Assembly (NCBI GenBank): GCA_904501885.1
Contig: CAJGCP010000007.1
Coordinates: forward strand, 17,074 to 81,073
Reading direction: 5' to 3'
DNA: 64,000 nt
From: an uncultured Acetatifactor sp.
GTDB lineage: Bacteria > Bacillota > Clostridia > Lachnospirales > Lachnospiraceae
Positions within the stretch are counted from its first letter, which is position 1. Each line of letters opens with the position of its first letter. Below the pieces are notes generated by a model that made no database searches, was not told where the DNA came from, and saw only the letters and a list, made by a program, of their open reading frames with translations. Both the position numbers and the translations under genes were made by a program. This document shows positions 26,632-36,439 of the stretch, piece by piece.

Positions 26632-26647
26632 ACTGAACAAGTTCAGT
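26632..26647. repeat. 16-bp palindrome upstream of the Fic gene
   Basis: ACTGAAC-AA-GTTCAGT is a perfect inverted repeat right after the rlmD stop and 45 nt before the Fic start. It could be an operator, perhaps for the winged-helix domain of the Fic protein itself. This is inference. Confidence 0.5.
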
Positions 26648-26691
26648 TTTACAAGAACATATATGTGTTTTACGAAGAGAAAGGAAACCGA

Positions 26692-27798
26692 ATGAATAAA
26701 GATCCTTTTAAAGAGTATATAAAACAATCCGAACCCGGCAAAAGGGATAAAGGCTATGCTTGGCATACGGCCATAGGTCTTCAGTTGGTTGATGGATTAA
26801 AGACTTCCAAGTATTTGATAGAGACGGCGATAAAAAATATCGAGGGCGATATTTCGCTTGACGAAGCGCAAGAACTTCTCAATGCTTATTACCAAGAGAA
26901 TCCTAAAACTGATATAGAAGACCGCACAGAGGAAGCTGATAAGGTTGCAGTTAGAATCGCAACAGTTCTATCCGAAAAAGCATTTAGCTTCACGCCTAAT
27001 GAGTATATTTCAATTCATAAAAAATTGTTTACAGGGATTTATGGACATGCGGGTAAATTCAGAGACTATAACATCACTAAAAAGGAATGGGTCCTCAATG
27101 GCGCGACTGTTCTTTACGGAAGTGCGTCGGAACTTAGAGAGACACTTGAGTATGATTTTTCAGAAGAAAAGAAACACAGTTATAAGAATCTAAGTATGGA
27201 AGAAATTATTCATCACTTGGCAGTTTTTGTATCAAAGTTATGGCAAATACATGTGTTTGGAGAAGGAAACACAAGAACTACGGCGGTATTTTTTATTAAA
27301 TACATTAGAACGCTTGGATTTGACGTGACCAATGATATTTTTGCTGAAAATGCATGGTTCTTCAGAAATGCACTTGTTAGGGCAAACTATAATGATTTGA
27401 AAAGTGGTGTGCATGAGACAACTCAGTACTTGGAGTTATTTTTGAGAAATTTACTTCTGGATGAACGAAATGAATTGAGCAATCGCTCGATGCATATTAG
27501 TGGAATGTTCAATAAAAAAGTGGACATTCAAAGTACAAAAGTGGACATTCAAAGTGCAAAAGTGGACATTCGAAACAATTTATTATCATTTTCCCAAGCG
27601 ATTTCTGAAAAAACCATAAATCATGCATTGGAGATATTCAACAAGTGCGGGACACGCGTTTATTTTGGAAGAACAATTGTAGAAGATATCACCGGATTAA
27701 AACCGTCAGGTGCATCTAAACTGCTAAAGGTGTTGCTTGAAAGTGGAGTGATTATACCGATAAGTGGTCATGGAAAAGGAAAATATCGGTTTAAATAA
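26692..27798 (+). CDS. Fic-domain protein with C-terminal winged helix
   Basis: A 368-residue Fic/DOC protein; such enzymes transfer AMP or other phosphate-containing groups to target proteins. The Fic motif is HVFGEGNTRT at residue 187, a divergent form of HPFxxGNGRT: the catalytic His, acidic residue and final Arg are kept, but Gly-Asn-Gly becomes Gly-Asn-Thr. A helical N-terminal part (ISLDEAQELLNAYYQEN) could be the self-inhibitory segment, though its usual Ser/Thr is Ala. A triple KVDIQS repeat links to a winged-helix-like end (GLKPSGASKLLKVLLESG). The start is set by AAGGAAACCGA. AT-rich relative to its neighbours. Confidence 0.85.
   Translation: MNKDPFKEYIKQSEPGKRDKGYAWHTAIGLQLVDGLKTSKYLIETAIKNIEGDISLDEAQELLNAYYQENPKTDIEDRTEEADKVAVRIATVLSEKAFSFTPNEYISIHKKLFTGIYGHAGKFRDYNITKKEWVLNGATVLYGSASELRETLEYDFSEEKKHSYKNLSMEEIIHHLAVFVSKLWQIHVFGEGNTRTTAVFFIKYIRTLGFDVTNDIFAENAWFFRNALVRANYNDLKSGVHETTQYLELFLRNLLLDERNELSNRSMHISGMFNKKVDIQSTKVDIQSAKVDIRNNLLSFSQAISEKTINHALEIFNKCGTRVYFGRTIVEDITGLKPSGASKLLKVLLESGVIIPISGHGKGKYRFK
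27517..27579 (+). repeat. Three 21-bp tandem repeats inside the Fic gene
   Basis: Three in-frame units beginning AAAGTGGACATTC at 27,517, 27,538 and 27,559 encode KVDIQST, KVDIQSA and KVDIRNN. Unit gain or loss would keep the frame and change the linker length between the Fic and winged-helix domains. Confidence 0.9.
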
Positions 27799-27856
27799 TA
27801 TTCAAGTTGATAAGGCTGTGAAGGTGATATTGACATGGCGGTAAAAGGAGAAACGA

Positions 27857-29470
27857 ATGGAACTAGTAAAAAAGATTAAAGATAGAATAAAAAGGAATGG
27901 CAGAAATACCAGAAGTTTCGAGGGTTATAAAGAATTTTCTTGGTGCTGTATCTCCACATATATACTTGGATTAGCTGCACATGGATACTGTTATTTAAAC
28001 GGGATTTTCAACCATGACAGTATGCTAATTTTTCAGAATGACAATGAATGGAAAATGAAACTGGGAAGATTCCTTACGCCTTTATATCGTGAATTGCGTA
28101 GTCCTTTTACGGCACCATGGCTGATAGGAGTTCTATCCCTCCTGTGGTTGTCTTTAGCTATTTATTATTTAACCAAACTTTTTGATATGCAAAATAAACT
28201 GTATATCACAATGGTAGCAGGCTTGTTTGCAACAAATTATTCACTTACACTGCTTAATGCTACTTATTTGCACGATGCTGATTTTTATATGGCATCCGTG
28301 TTTTTGCTCGTACATGGTTCCTATTTATGCGTAAGGTATACCTATGGATTTCTTCCTGGTGGAGTAAGTTTTGCGGCTTCTATGGGATTTTATCAGGCAA
28401 ATTTCCCCATTGCATTAATTGTTTTGATGCTATGCTTTCTGAAGGCGGCTTTGGACAACGAAAATTGGAAATGCTTACTTGAAAAAGCGGGGAGAATGAT
28501 TGGCTCAGCGGTAATTGCATTTTTTACATATAAATTGGGAGTATGGTGGTTTGTAAAAAGACAGGGAATCAGTGTTGATGGAGAGTATAATTCTATAACA
28601 AAAGTAGGGGATTTTGCAGGGACAGATATACGTCAGTTATTGCGCACCACAATTAACTATGTATATGATTTTTTTGTGGGAGAAAATGCATATAATCTTC
28701 CGAGAGTACGAATAGCGACAATTATCCTTACGATAGGCGCGATGATAATGTTAATTGCGTTGCTTAACAGGAAAAGAATTTCCCTGTTGAATGAAGTCCT
28801 TGCAGTTCTCGTTGTTGTAATGATGCCGTTGGCCCTGAACAGTATCTATTTTATCTCAAAAGGAATGAGTGGGAATTTCCACCATTTAATGATATACCCG
28901 TTCTGTATGTGGTACTTTGTTTGTGTGTTTGTGGTTGATTATTTTATATGCCACATAAAAGATAAATATAAGGAGGGTAAACCTGCGACGCGCGTGAATT
29001 TGGCGGACAAATGGCTAACGCGTGTAGTTGTATTTTTGTTAGCGATTATTGTGTTCAATAACGTTACCTTTGCAAATGATATTTATCTAAAAAAGAGTCT
29101 AGAAAGTCAAGCAACATTATCTCTGATGACAAGAGTGGTTGATAGAATGGAACAGACGGAGGGGTATGTTCCGGGACAGACAGAAGTTGTGGTTGTAGGG
29201 GAATTATACACTTCTTCTCTTAATCGCTCACGAAATGGATTTGAACGATTTAATTATTTTACAGGACAAATGGTTCCCTTTTCGGTAACATATTATAAGA
29301 CCTACGAGCAGTACTTCCAATATATTCTGGGATATCCGGTAAAGATGGTTGACTTGGGGATAAGAAACCAATACTCCGGCAGGGAAGAGGTTAAGGGCAT
29401 GCCGTCCTTTCCCGCAGCCGGTTGCACTATGATGTTGGATGAAAAACTGATTATAAAAATGGGGAAATAA
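27857..29470 (+). CDS. GtrII-type glucosyltransferase-domain membrane protein
   Basis: A 537-residue polytopic membrane protein with about ten or eleven membrane segments and a soluble C-terminal ~120 residues. Near the start, MLIFQNDNEWKMKLGRFLTP is typical of the GtrII family, O-antigen glucosyltransferases that modify surface glycans using a lipid-linked sugar. A role in decorating cell-wall or surface polysaccharide is therefore likely but the sugar is unknown. The gene is AT-rich, like the neighbouring Fic gene, and both may be acquired. The start follows AAAAGGAG. Confidence 0.75.
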   Translation: MELVKKIKDRIKRNGRNTRSFEGYKEFSWCCISTYILGLAAHGYCYLNGIFNHDSMLIFQNDNEWKMKLGRFLTPLYRELRSPFTAPWLIGVLSLLWLSLAIYYLTKLFDMQNKLYITMVAGLFATNYSLTLLNATYLHDADFYMASVFLLVHGSYLCVRYTYGFLPGGVSFAASMGFYQANFPIALIVLMLCFLKAALDNENWKCLLEKAGRMIGSAVIAFFTYKLGVWWFVKRQGISVDGEYNSITKVGDFAGTDIRQLLRTTINYVYDFFVGENAYNLPRVRIATIILTIGAMIMLIALLNRKRISLLNEVLAVLVVVMMPLALNSIYFISKGMSGNFHHLMIYPFCMWYFVCVFVVDYFICHIKDKYKEGKPATRVNLADKWLTRVVVFLLAIIVFNNVTFANDIYLKKSLESQATLSLMTRVVDRMEQTEGYVPGQTEVVVVGELYTSSLNRSRNGFERFNYFTGQMVPFSVTYYKTYEQYFQYILGYPVKMVDLGIRNQYSGREEVKGMPSFPAAGCTMMLDEKLIIKMGK

Positions 29471-29528
29471 GTTAACACAATTATTCGAATAGGTAATAAA
29501 AAACATATTTTTCAATACATTTCTATAA

Positions 29529-29557
29529 TTGCACCTATAGTAGACCAGTGGTATAAT
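29529..29557 (+). promoter_or_regulatory. SigA promoter of the Gfo/Idh/MocA gene
   Basis: TTGCAC (29,529-29,534), 17 bp, TATAAT (29,552-29,557) with an extended TGG. Confidence 0.75.
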
Positions 29558-29631
29558 TTTTATAAGATTTTCCGTATCATTCGGGAATAAAATCATCTTT
29601 GTAAATCACATGGAATGTGGAGAGAGATACT

Positions 29632-30819
29632 ATGAAAAAAGTAAATGCGATATTAGTGGGAATCGGCGGATATGGATTGAATTATTTGCGAGAAATGTTG
29701 GACGATACCAAGGGGAAAATCAACCTGGTAGGAGCGATTGATCCCTATGCTGATAATTGTCCTTACATAGACGAAGTGAGAGCGAAAAATATACCTGTTT
29801 ATCCAAATATGGACAGTTTTTATGCAGAGCATACTGCTGATTTGGCAGTGATTTCTACTCCTATTCTTTTCCATACAGATAACATTATCAATGCACTTAC
29901 ACACGGCTCCGATGTGTTGTGCGAGAAACCTCTTTGTGCAGATGAGGAAGAGGTGGCACGTATAATCGAGGCCCGTGACAAGAGTGGCAAGTTTGTTTAT
30001 ATTGGTTTCCAGCGGCCTTATAGTTCTGCCATCACCAAATTGAAAGCGGATATTCTGTCCGGTAAGTACGGTGAGATGAAGAGTATGCGTCAGATTGCCA
30101 TGCGTCCCAGAGGTCCTTGGTATTATGGCAGGGGTATCGGTTGGGCCGGCAAGCTTCGGACCGCAGATGGCAAGGCGGTGTATGATAGTGTGGCAAATAA
30201 CGCAGAAGCCCATTACCTGTTTGAAATGTTCTACCTGATGGGTGGGTTGAATGATGCTGCTACTCCCGAAAATGTGACAGCAGAGTTGATGAGAGTCAAT
30301 GACATCGAGAATTTCGACACTGTGAACATGAAGTTTACATTGTTAGGCAAGCCTTGTATGTTCCTGGCTTCCCATGCTACAGAAAAAGAAATAGAGCCTA
30401 CATTTGAATATCTGTTTGAGAACGGCGTGGTATATTACGGTAAACGGGATACGGTATGGGCGCATCAGCTTTTGCCTAAGGATTATACCGAATACGGATT
30501 TGTTGTAGGATATATGAACAATGGAGAAAGAATTGTTTATGGAGATCCCATGTCAGAAGTTTACAACAAACTTTATGCGGCAGTGGATGCGGTGCTGGAA
30601 GGCAGAAGTGGCAACGGCCCCTGTGGAGTGGAGGCTGCAGCTGTCCAGACCTATGTCATTAACAAGATTCAAAAAGAAAATGAAATCATGACCTACAAAA
30701 AGGATATGGTGAAGTACTTTGAAGCGGAATATGGTCATTATTATGGTGACGGCCTGTATGAGCGTTTGCTTGACATTTATTATGGTAATGCAGACAGCAT
30801 CAGGGATTTGGCAGAGTAA
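29632..30819 (+). CDS. Gfo/Idh/MocA-family NAD(P)-dependent oxidoreductase
   Basis: A 395-residue dehydrogenase of the glucose-fructose oxidoreductase / inositol dehydrogenase family, acting on sugars, polyols or their phosphates. The N-terminal Rossmann motif is ILVGIGGYGLNYLREML and the conserved catalytic-side segment is DVLCEKPLCADEEE, with the usual E-K-P. The substrate is unassigned. I chose ATG 29,632 over an in-frame GTG at 29,617 because GGAGAG then has good spacing. The following gene is malic enzyme, about 80 nt downstream. Confidence 0.85.
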   Translation: MKKVNAILVGIGGYGLNYLREMLDDTKGKINLVGAIDPYADNCPYIDEVRAKNIPVYPNMDSFYAEHTADLAVISTPILFHTDNIINALTHGSDVLCEKPLCADEEEVARIIEARDKSGKFVYIGFQRPYSSAITKLKADILSGKYGEMKSMRQIAMRPRGPWYYGRGIGWAGKLRTADGKAVYDSVANNAEAHYLFEMFYLMGGLNDAATPENVTAELMRVNDIENFDTVNMKFTLLGKPCMFLASHATEKEIEPTFEYLFENGVVYYGKRDTVWAHQLLPKDYTEYGFVVGYMNNGERIVYGDPMSEVYNKLYAAVDAVLEGRSGNGPCGVEAAAVQTYVINKIQKENEIMTYKKDMVKYFEAEYGHYYGDGLYERLLDIYYGNADSIRDLAE

Positions 30820-30898
30820 TGCATGATAATCCGTATAATGTTAAAAACAGCCTGATAAAACGGGCAGGAAAAGTGTAGAGAATAGAGAGGATAGACAA

Positions 30899-32071
30899 GT
30901 GGATTATGCAAAAGAATCCCTTCGCCTGCATGGCGAATGGAAGGGCAAGATAGAAGTGATTTCCAAGGTGCCCGTGGCAACCAAAGATGATTTGTCTTTG
31001 GCCTACACCCCCGGTGTGGCACAACCTTGTTTGGAAATCCAGAAGGATATCAACAAAAGTTATGAATTGACCCGCCGCCACAATCTATGTGCAGTTATTA
31101 CAGATGGAACAGCAGTCCTGGGGTTGGGAGACATTGGACCTGAGGCGGGAATGCCGGTCATGGAGGGGAAATGTGCTTTATTCAAAGCATTTGGCGATGT
31201 GGATGCATTTCCTCTTTGCGTAAAAAGCAAGGATGTGGATGAATTTGTCAATGCCGTATATTTGATGAGTGGTTCCTTTGGCGGTATTAATTTGGAGGAT
31301 ATATCCGCACCCCGTTGTTTTGAGATTGAGCGAAAGTTAAAAGAAAAATGTGATATTCCTATTTTCCATGATGACCAACATGGTACTGCCATTGTGGTTT
31401 TGGCGAGTATCATTAACGCATTAAAGGTGGTAAAAAAGGAAAAGACCGATTGCAGAGTGGTTGTGAATGGAGCAGGAAGTGCCGGAATTGCAATCACCAA
31501 GCTGTTGCTTCAATATGGTTTTACGGATGTGATTCTCTGTGACAAAGTGGGGATTCTCTCTCAGGAAACAGAAGGGATGAACTGGATGCAGCAGGAAATG
31601 ACGAAAGTAACTAATTTGTCCGGCATGCAGGGGACACTAAAGGACGCAATGCAGGGAGCGGATATTTTTGTTGGTGTGTCTGCACCCAATATTGTCAGCC
31701 CTCAGATGGTGGCATCCATGAACCGGGATGCAATATTGTTTGCCATGGCCAATCCTACACCGGAAATTATGCCCGATGTGGCCAAGGCGGCTGGGGCAAA
31801 AGTGGTGGGAACCGGAAGAAGTGACTTCCCCAATCAGATTAATAATGTGCTGGTATTTCCAGGAATGTTCCGCGGTGCCTTCGATGTGCGCGCCAAGGAC
31901 ATCAATGAGGAGATGAAGATGGCAGCAGCCCAGGCATTGGCTGATTTAATCACAGAGGATGAGTTAAACGAGGAATATATCATTCCTAAGGCTTTCGATG
32001 AGAGAGTAGGAAGAACTGTGGCGAAGGCGGTGTCAGAAGCTGCCATACGCAGTGGTGTTGCGCGAATCTAA
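30899..32071 (+). CDS. NAD(P)-dependent malic enzyme
   Basis: A 390-residue oxidative decarboxylase converting malate to pyruvate and CO2, short bacterial form without the phosphotransacetylase domain. The opening DYAKESLRLHGEWKGKIEVI is characteristic; other landmarks are LAYTPGVAQPC, the metal site IFHDDQHGTAIVVLA and the NAD-binding VVNGAGSAGIAI. The start is GTG at 30,899: it aligns with the usual N-terminus of the family and GAGAGGA lies just upstream. Confidence 0.95.
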   Translation: MDYAKESLRLHGEWKGKIEVISKVPVATKDDLSLAYTPGVAQPCLEIQKDINKSYELTRRHNLCAVITDGTAVLGLGDIGPEAGMPVMEGKCALFKAFGDVDAFPLCVKSKDVDEFVNAVYLMSGSFGGINLEDISAPRCFEIERKLKEKCDIPIFHDDQHGTAIVVLASIINALKVVKKEKTDCRVVVNGAGSAGIAITKLLLQYGFTDVILCDKVGILSQETEGMNWMQQEMTKVTNLSGMQGTLKDAMQGADIFVGVSAPNIVSPQMVASMNRDAILFAMANPTPEIMPDVAKAAGAKVVGTGRSDFPNQINNVLVFPGMFRGAFDVRAKDINEEMKMAAAQALADLITEDELNEEYIIPKAFDERVGRTVAKAVSEAAIRSGVARI

Positions 32072-32144
32072 GTAGAGTTATTCCGAGCCATTGAGGATGC
32101 GAAATGGGGGAGACAACAATATTGTAATTCAGGAGGATGTGATG

Positions 32145-32942
32145 ATGAGATACATATTTGATAATGATTTGCATATTCATTCCAAGATTTCACTTTGTTC
32201 CGGTGTACCGGAGCAGACGGCAGAACGGATGTTACAATATGCCAAAGAGAATGGACTGAAGACCATATGTGTGACCGACCATCATTGGGACGAGGAGATT
32301 CCCGGTGCCACGGATTGGTATGAGGAGCAGAATTTTGCATGGATTAATCAGATCAATCCCCTGCCACAGGCTGAAGGAATTCGTTTCCTCTTTGGCTGTG
32401 AGACAGAGTTGGATAAGTACTTCACATTGGGATTGACCAGGGAGCATTTTAACCGTTTTGACTTTGTCATTATCCCTACCACCCATCTGCACATGAAAGG
32501 GTTTACCTTCGATGTGGAGCAGGACAATCCGGCGGACAAAGCAATTCTTTGGGTGAAGCGTCTAGAAACTGTGTTGAATATGGATCTTCCCTTTGAGAAA
32601 ATCGGGCTGGCACATTTGACCTGTCCCTTGATTATGAAATCTTCCAGAGAGGAGTATCTGCAGTTACTGGAACTGATTCCGGAGGAAGATATGGAGCGTC
32701 TTTTCACCAAGGCAGCAAAGCTTGGCGTGGGCATCGAGATTAATTGTTCCGATATGAAATTTGCAGACGAAGAGGCGGATATTGTGTTGAGACCATACCG
32801 TATCGCAAAGAAATGCGGTTGTAAATTTTATATGGGTAGTGATGCTCATGATCCCGGTTACTTTGATATTGCCAAGGGTGTATTTGAGCGGGCAATTGAC
32901 TATCTGGAACTGGAAGAAAGTGATAAATTTATTATCAAATAA
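32145..32942 (+). CDS. PHP-domain phosphoesterase
   Basis: A 265-residue metal-dependent phosphoesterase of the PHP superfamily. Metal ligands appear in order: DLHIHSKISLCS, VTDHHWDEE, a central GCETELD, and the late MGSDAHDPGYF. Relatives include histidinol-phosphatase and nucleotide phosphoesterases, so the substrate is open. Adjacent in-frame ATGs at 32,142 and 32,145 both fit AGGAGG; I use the second for spacing. The next gene is another phosphoesterase-type fold. Confidence 0.85.
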   Translation: MRYIFDNDLHIHSKISLCSGVPEQTAERMLQYAKENGLKTICVTDHHWDEEIPGATDWYEEQNFAWINQINPLPQAEGIRFLFGCETELDKYFTLGLTREHFNRFDFVIIPTTHLHMKGFTFDVEQDNPADKAILWVKRLETVLNMDLPFEKIGLAHLTCPLIMKSSREEYLQLLELIPEEDMERLFTKAAKLGVGIEINCSDMKFADEEADIVLRPYRIAKKCGCKFYMGSDAHDPGYFDIAKGVFERAIDYLELEESDKFIIK

Positions 32943-33019
32943 GAGCGTTGTTTGCACGGGATAAATAGTAAATAAGCACAAGATAGTACAGAAAAACTGT
33001 GTATCAGGAGGAGAAGAAG

Positions 33020-33814
33020 ATGATTTTATACGATCAGAATATTTGGGGCAATACAGATAACCCCGTAGGCAACCGTCACACCAAGATTCGTAATATGGTG
33101 GACCAACTTGTGCCCGATGTGATTGCTTTGCAGGAATGCAATCCTTGGTTGAGCAGAATCGGAGATTTTCCTATGCAGGAGGTGCTGCTTCCTGAGTATT
33201 TGGAAGTTCTTCCTGAAAAAGCAGGAGAAAACTTTACCCCTCTTTTTTATCGTTCGGAGACTCTGGAATTCGTAGAGGGCGGGTGGTTCCCTTTTGAAGG
33301 CAAAAATGATGAGGGTTCTAAGAGCGTAACTTGGGCAGTTTTTACAGAAAAAGCAACCGGTAAGCAGTTCGCAGTATTCTCCACCCATTTCTGGTTCATG
33401 GCCAAGGATGAAACTGATGCCCAGCAGAGACGTGAGAATGCACAGGCACTTTGTGCGGTAGCAAAACAAATCAAAGAAAAGTATAATATTCCCGTGCTTG
33501 CCACAGGGGATTTGAACAGTGCGGAAGTGACCGGCCAAACTTTGGCAGGGTATGAAGAAATGGTTGCGCAGGGGATGAAAGACGTCCGATTCCTGGCGAA
33601 GAAAACCACGGATAAGCTTACCATTCATGAGTACCCTAAGCATGATGGAAACGGAAACTTCATCAGCTATGAGGAAAATTACGGTACCTTAGATTATGTC
33701 TTCGCATACAATGAAGACATGATGGAGTTGGAGAGTTTCGACGTATTGGATCATGAAGAAGCGATGCTTAGCTCCGATCATTGTCCTGTGATAGTAGAGT
33801 TTACTTTGAAATAA
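33020..33814 (+). CDS. Endonuclease/exonuclease/phosphatase-family protein
   Basis: A 264-residue protein of the DNase I-like EEP superfamily, which cleaves phosphodiester or phosphate esters with a divalent metal. Motifs: MILYDQNIWGN near the start, VIALQECNPW with the metal Glu, STHFWF, ATGDLNSAEVTG, and the final SSDHCPVIVEF with catalytic Asp-His. AGGAGGAGAAGAAG sets the start. It probably acts on a small phosphorylated or lipid substrate; the target is unknown. Confidence 0.87.
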   Translation: MILYDQNIWGNTDNPVGNRHTKIRNMVDQLVPDVIALQECNPWLSRIGDFPMQEVLLPEYLEVLPEKAGENFTPLFYRSETLEFVEGGWFPFEGKNDEGSKSVTWAVFTEKATGKQFAVFSTHFWFMAKDETDAQQRRENAQALCAVAKQIKEKYNIPVLATGDLNSAEVTGQTLAGYEEMVAQGMKDVRFLAKKTTDKLTIHEYPKHDGNGNFISYEENYGTLDYVFAYNEDMMELESFDVLDHEEAMLSSDHCPVIVEFTLK

Positions 33815-33857
33815 TCCGAGCTTTTCTCAAAATACTTTTAGTATTAATTTTAATCAA

Positions 33858-33900
33858 CAAAAAAGGATGCAGACGACTTTGTTTCGTCTACATCCTTTTT
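33858..33900. terminator. Bidirectional terminator between EEP and GH94 genes
   Basis: AAAAAGGATG-AGACGA pairs with TCGTCT-CATCCTTTTT around a short loop; A and T runs on both sides suit both convergent genes. Confidence 0.88.
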
Positions 33901-33960
33901 GCTTGGCTTTACATTATTTGTGTTGCAATATTTTGTTTGGATTTTATCCTGTGAAGCAGA

Positions 33961-36267
33961 TTAATCAATATCAGCCTCTGCCACAAACCATACATCATGG
34001 CCGGTAATCATATTTTGACGCTTGGTAGTTAGCTCTTTACCGTCCAGATAAGCCTTATCGCCTTCGATTTTCAGGCTATGTTTCTTATCCAGGTAGGTAA
34101 AATCTGCTTCCATAGTCTGCATATCCTCAGGGATGCAAGGCTCGATCTCGATACCATCAAGCACGGGACGGATGCCTGCCATCCACTCGTATACACCACG
34201 CATAGCCATTGCCACACTACCGGTCAGGAAACACATCAATCCTCTATGGTTCAGTCCCGGAATCTGCTGATAGCAGTTCACGATCGCATAGGGAGGTGTC
34301 CATGTTTTCTCGGTGGGATGTTTGCTCTGGTCAAAGGGTGTAATCCACTTGATTGCTTCGAAGAGTTTCTCACCCTCGCCCATAACGGAAAATGCTCTTG
34401 CCAGGAAGCCTTGAGAGCCGTGGTTGTATACATTAGCATTCTCTCCCTTGAAGGGCGGTGCATCACCACTGGCCAGACGGCCTACCTTGGGGATGGGTTT
34501 CTGGCCCAAAGGCGGGTAGTAAAGGCGATAGCCCTTGTCACACAAAAGGCTCTCTGCCGCATCCAGGACCTTGGGATACCATTCTTCGGGAGCTACTCCT
34601 GCAACTACTGCATAATAGTTTGCTACGCCGTAGATTCTTTCTTCATCATCGGGATCCTTGTCGGAGAAAATCCACAGTCCGTCATCGTTGAAGCATCCGT
34701 TATAGAATTTGCCGTTGAAGGCATGCTTGTTGATATTTTCCTTTAATAACTCAGCCGCGTCGTAGTATTTCTGCACGTCTGCATCCTTGTCTAAGTAGAG
34801 CAGGATGTCTGCCAAATACTTTAAGCCCATAACCATCTGTGCACTTACCGTCACACTTTCGCCACGGCCTTCCATACCTGCGCGGTTGATACCGTCTAAC
34901 CAGTCGCCCTCGCGGATTTTACATAAACCATGTTCGCCGATGTTTTCTTCTTTGATATAGTATGTAACACCTTCGATTACATGCTCTAATACAGTGCTTG
35001 TTTCGTCTTTATCCAACCACTCTACATTCTCTTTCAGAATATCCCAGTCTCCGGTGTGAGCCAAATATTTCCAAATCCACTCAATAAAGAATGCACCGCC
35101 GTCCACATGGCCACGCAGGTCGTGCTTGCCGTGTTTGCCTTTGGCAGAATACTGTCTGGGGAACCAGCCGTCGCTGCGCTGGCACTCTACCATAGTCAAA
35201 ATAACATCACGGCAGGCTGCAGGATCGGTGTAGAGCAAAGCTGCGTAATCCTGGGCAGAGTCTCTGGAACCGCGCATTCCGGTGGGCCAGCCTCTGTCTA
35301 AGGATGCCACCCAGTTCATCTGGATGGGCAACCAGTAATTGGAGAAATAATCGAATTCTTCATCACCGGTGGTAATTCTATTTTTAGAGAAGAGAGCATC
35401 GAAAACAGCCTTGCGTTCTGCCTTCTTTGCCTGATAGTATGTATCGTCAAAGAATTCTGCTACTTCATCGGTATCCAAAGAGAAGATTTGTGTCAATTCT
35501 TTGGTCTGTCCGGGTGCCAGCGTCCAGTCATAGTTCAGCGCATAAATGGGAGGGTATCCGTAGATGAGATCATCATTGGTATAATTCATCTGAGGATGGT
35601 ACATATCACCGGTGCCCTCGTATTTTTCCATACTCACTTCGTGTGCCACCACATCCTCCGCATTGGAAAGAAGATACCCGCAACGTCTTTTTTCGCTGTT
35701 GGCATTGGGGCTGAGCAGCTTTGATGCGAATGTCACATAATCCTCTTTTTTATAGGTGGTGTACAGATACCACTGATACTTGTCCCAGGGCGCCATTTGC
35801 GCCTCGTTGATGTAGGGTACCATCTGAGGGGCAACCTTCAGGCTTTGGGTTTCATCACTGATATTGGTCAGTTTGAATTTGTAAACCACCTGAATGCCGG
35901 TATTGGGGATAAAAACTTCTGTTTCCAGGCGTAGGTTCGCATATTCAAAGCAATATCTTGCACATTCGGGCAAGAACTCAATCTTCACATTCTGGGGCTC
36001 TACCGGTGTGCTGAAGGGCTTCAAAAAGTTGGTGATTCTCTCGCTCTTTTGATTTACCACATTGATGAACCAGGGCGCATATTTTTGATGCTGTTCCCTT
36101 TTGAATAACATGATGTCTCCGGGCGGGTTGGCCTGAGCATACACGGGGCCGAATTGGTCCACCTTCAATAAAATGTCTTTGTTTTCGTAGATATACTCCC
36201 AGGATGTGGGGAGATCAAATGTGTTCATCTCATATCCTGCAGTACCTTTGATAAACTGTCCGTACAT
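33961..36267 (-). CDS. GH94-type glycoside phosphorylase / glycosyl hydrolase
   Basis: A 768-residue protein of the cellobiose/chitobiose phosphorylase family, which splits beta-glucosidic bonds with phosphate. The N-terminal beta-sandwich precedes an (alpha/alpha)6 barrel with MRGSRDSAQDY (substrate loop) and the general-acid motif EGDWLDGINRAGMEGRGES, equivalent to GDWNDGMN of known phosphorylases, with Asp kept. The length is as expected. Specificity cannot be fixed. AGGAGG precedes the start and a minus-strand TATAAT lies at 36,297-36,302. It is divergent from DUF554 and a GH42-like gene, suggesting a shared carbohydrate pathway. Confidence 0.85.
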   Translation of the reverse strand: MYGQFIKGTAGYEMNTFDLPTSWEYIYENKDILLKVDQFGPVYAQANPPGDIMLFKREQHQKYAPWFINVVNQKSERITNFLKPFSTPVEPQNVKIEFLPECARYCFEYANLRLETEVFIPNTGIQVVYKFKLTNISDETQSLKVAPQMVPYINEAQMAPWDKYQWYLYTTYKKEDYVTFASKLLSPNANSEKRRCGYLLSNAEDVVAHEVSMEKYEGTGDMYHPQMNYTNDDLIYGYPPIYALNYDWTLAPGQTKELTQIFSLDTDEVAEFFDDTYYQAKKAERKAVFDALFSKNRITTGDEEFDYFSNYWLPIQMNWVASLDRGWPTGMRGSRDSAQDYAALLYTDPAACRDVILTMVECQRSDGWFPRQYSAKGKHGKHDLRGHVDGGAFFIEWIWKYLAHTGDWDILKENVEWLDKDETSTVLEHVIEGVTYYIKEENIGEHGLCKIREGDWLDGINRAGMEGRGESVTVSAQMVMGLKYLADILLYLDKDADVQKYYDAAELLKENINKHAFNGKFYNGCFNDDGLWIFSDKDPDDEERIYGVANYYAVVAGVAPEEWYPKVLDAAESLLCDKGYRLYYPPLGQKPIPKVGRLASGDAPPFKGENANVYNHGSQGFLARAFSVMGEGEKLFEAIKWITPFDQSKHPTEKTWTPPYAIVNCYQQIPGLNHRGLMCFLTGSVAMAMRGVYEWMAGIRPVLDGIEIEPCIPEDMQTMEADFTYLDKKHSLKIEGDKAYLDGKELTTKRQNMITGHDVWFVAEADID

Positions 36268-36373
36268 TTCATACCTCCTACATAGTTTTCTTGATGATTA
36301 TACTACCATATCTAATTAGGCAATTCAATTAAAAAACCTTGCAAAATGATACAAAATAGTCAATAAATTTTGT

Positions 36374-36402
36374 TTTACATATTTTATATGTGGGTATATA
36401 AT
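36374..36402 (+). promoter_or_regulatory. SigA promoter of the DUF554 gene
   Basis: TTTACA (36,374-36,379), 17 bp, TATAAT (36,397-36,402). Confidence 0.75.
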
Positions 36403-36439
36403 GCAAGAAGATACTAGAGAAAAGGGGAAAGAGATAACT

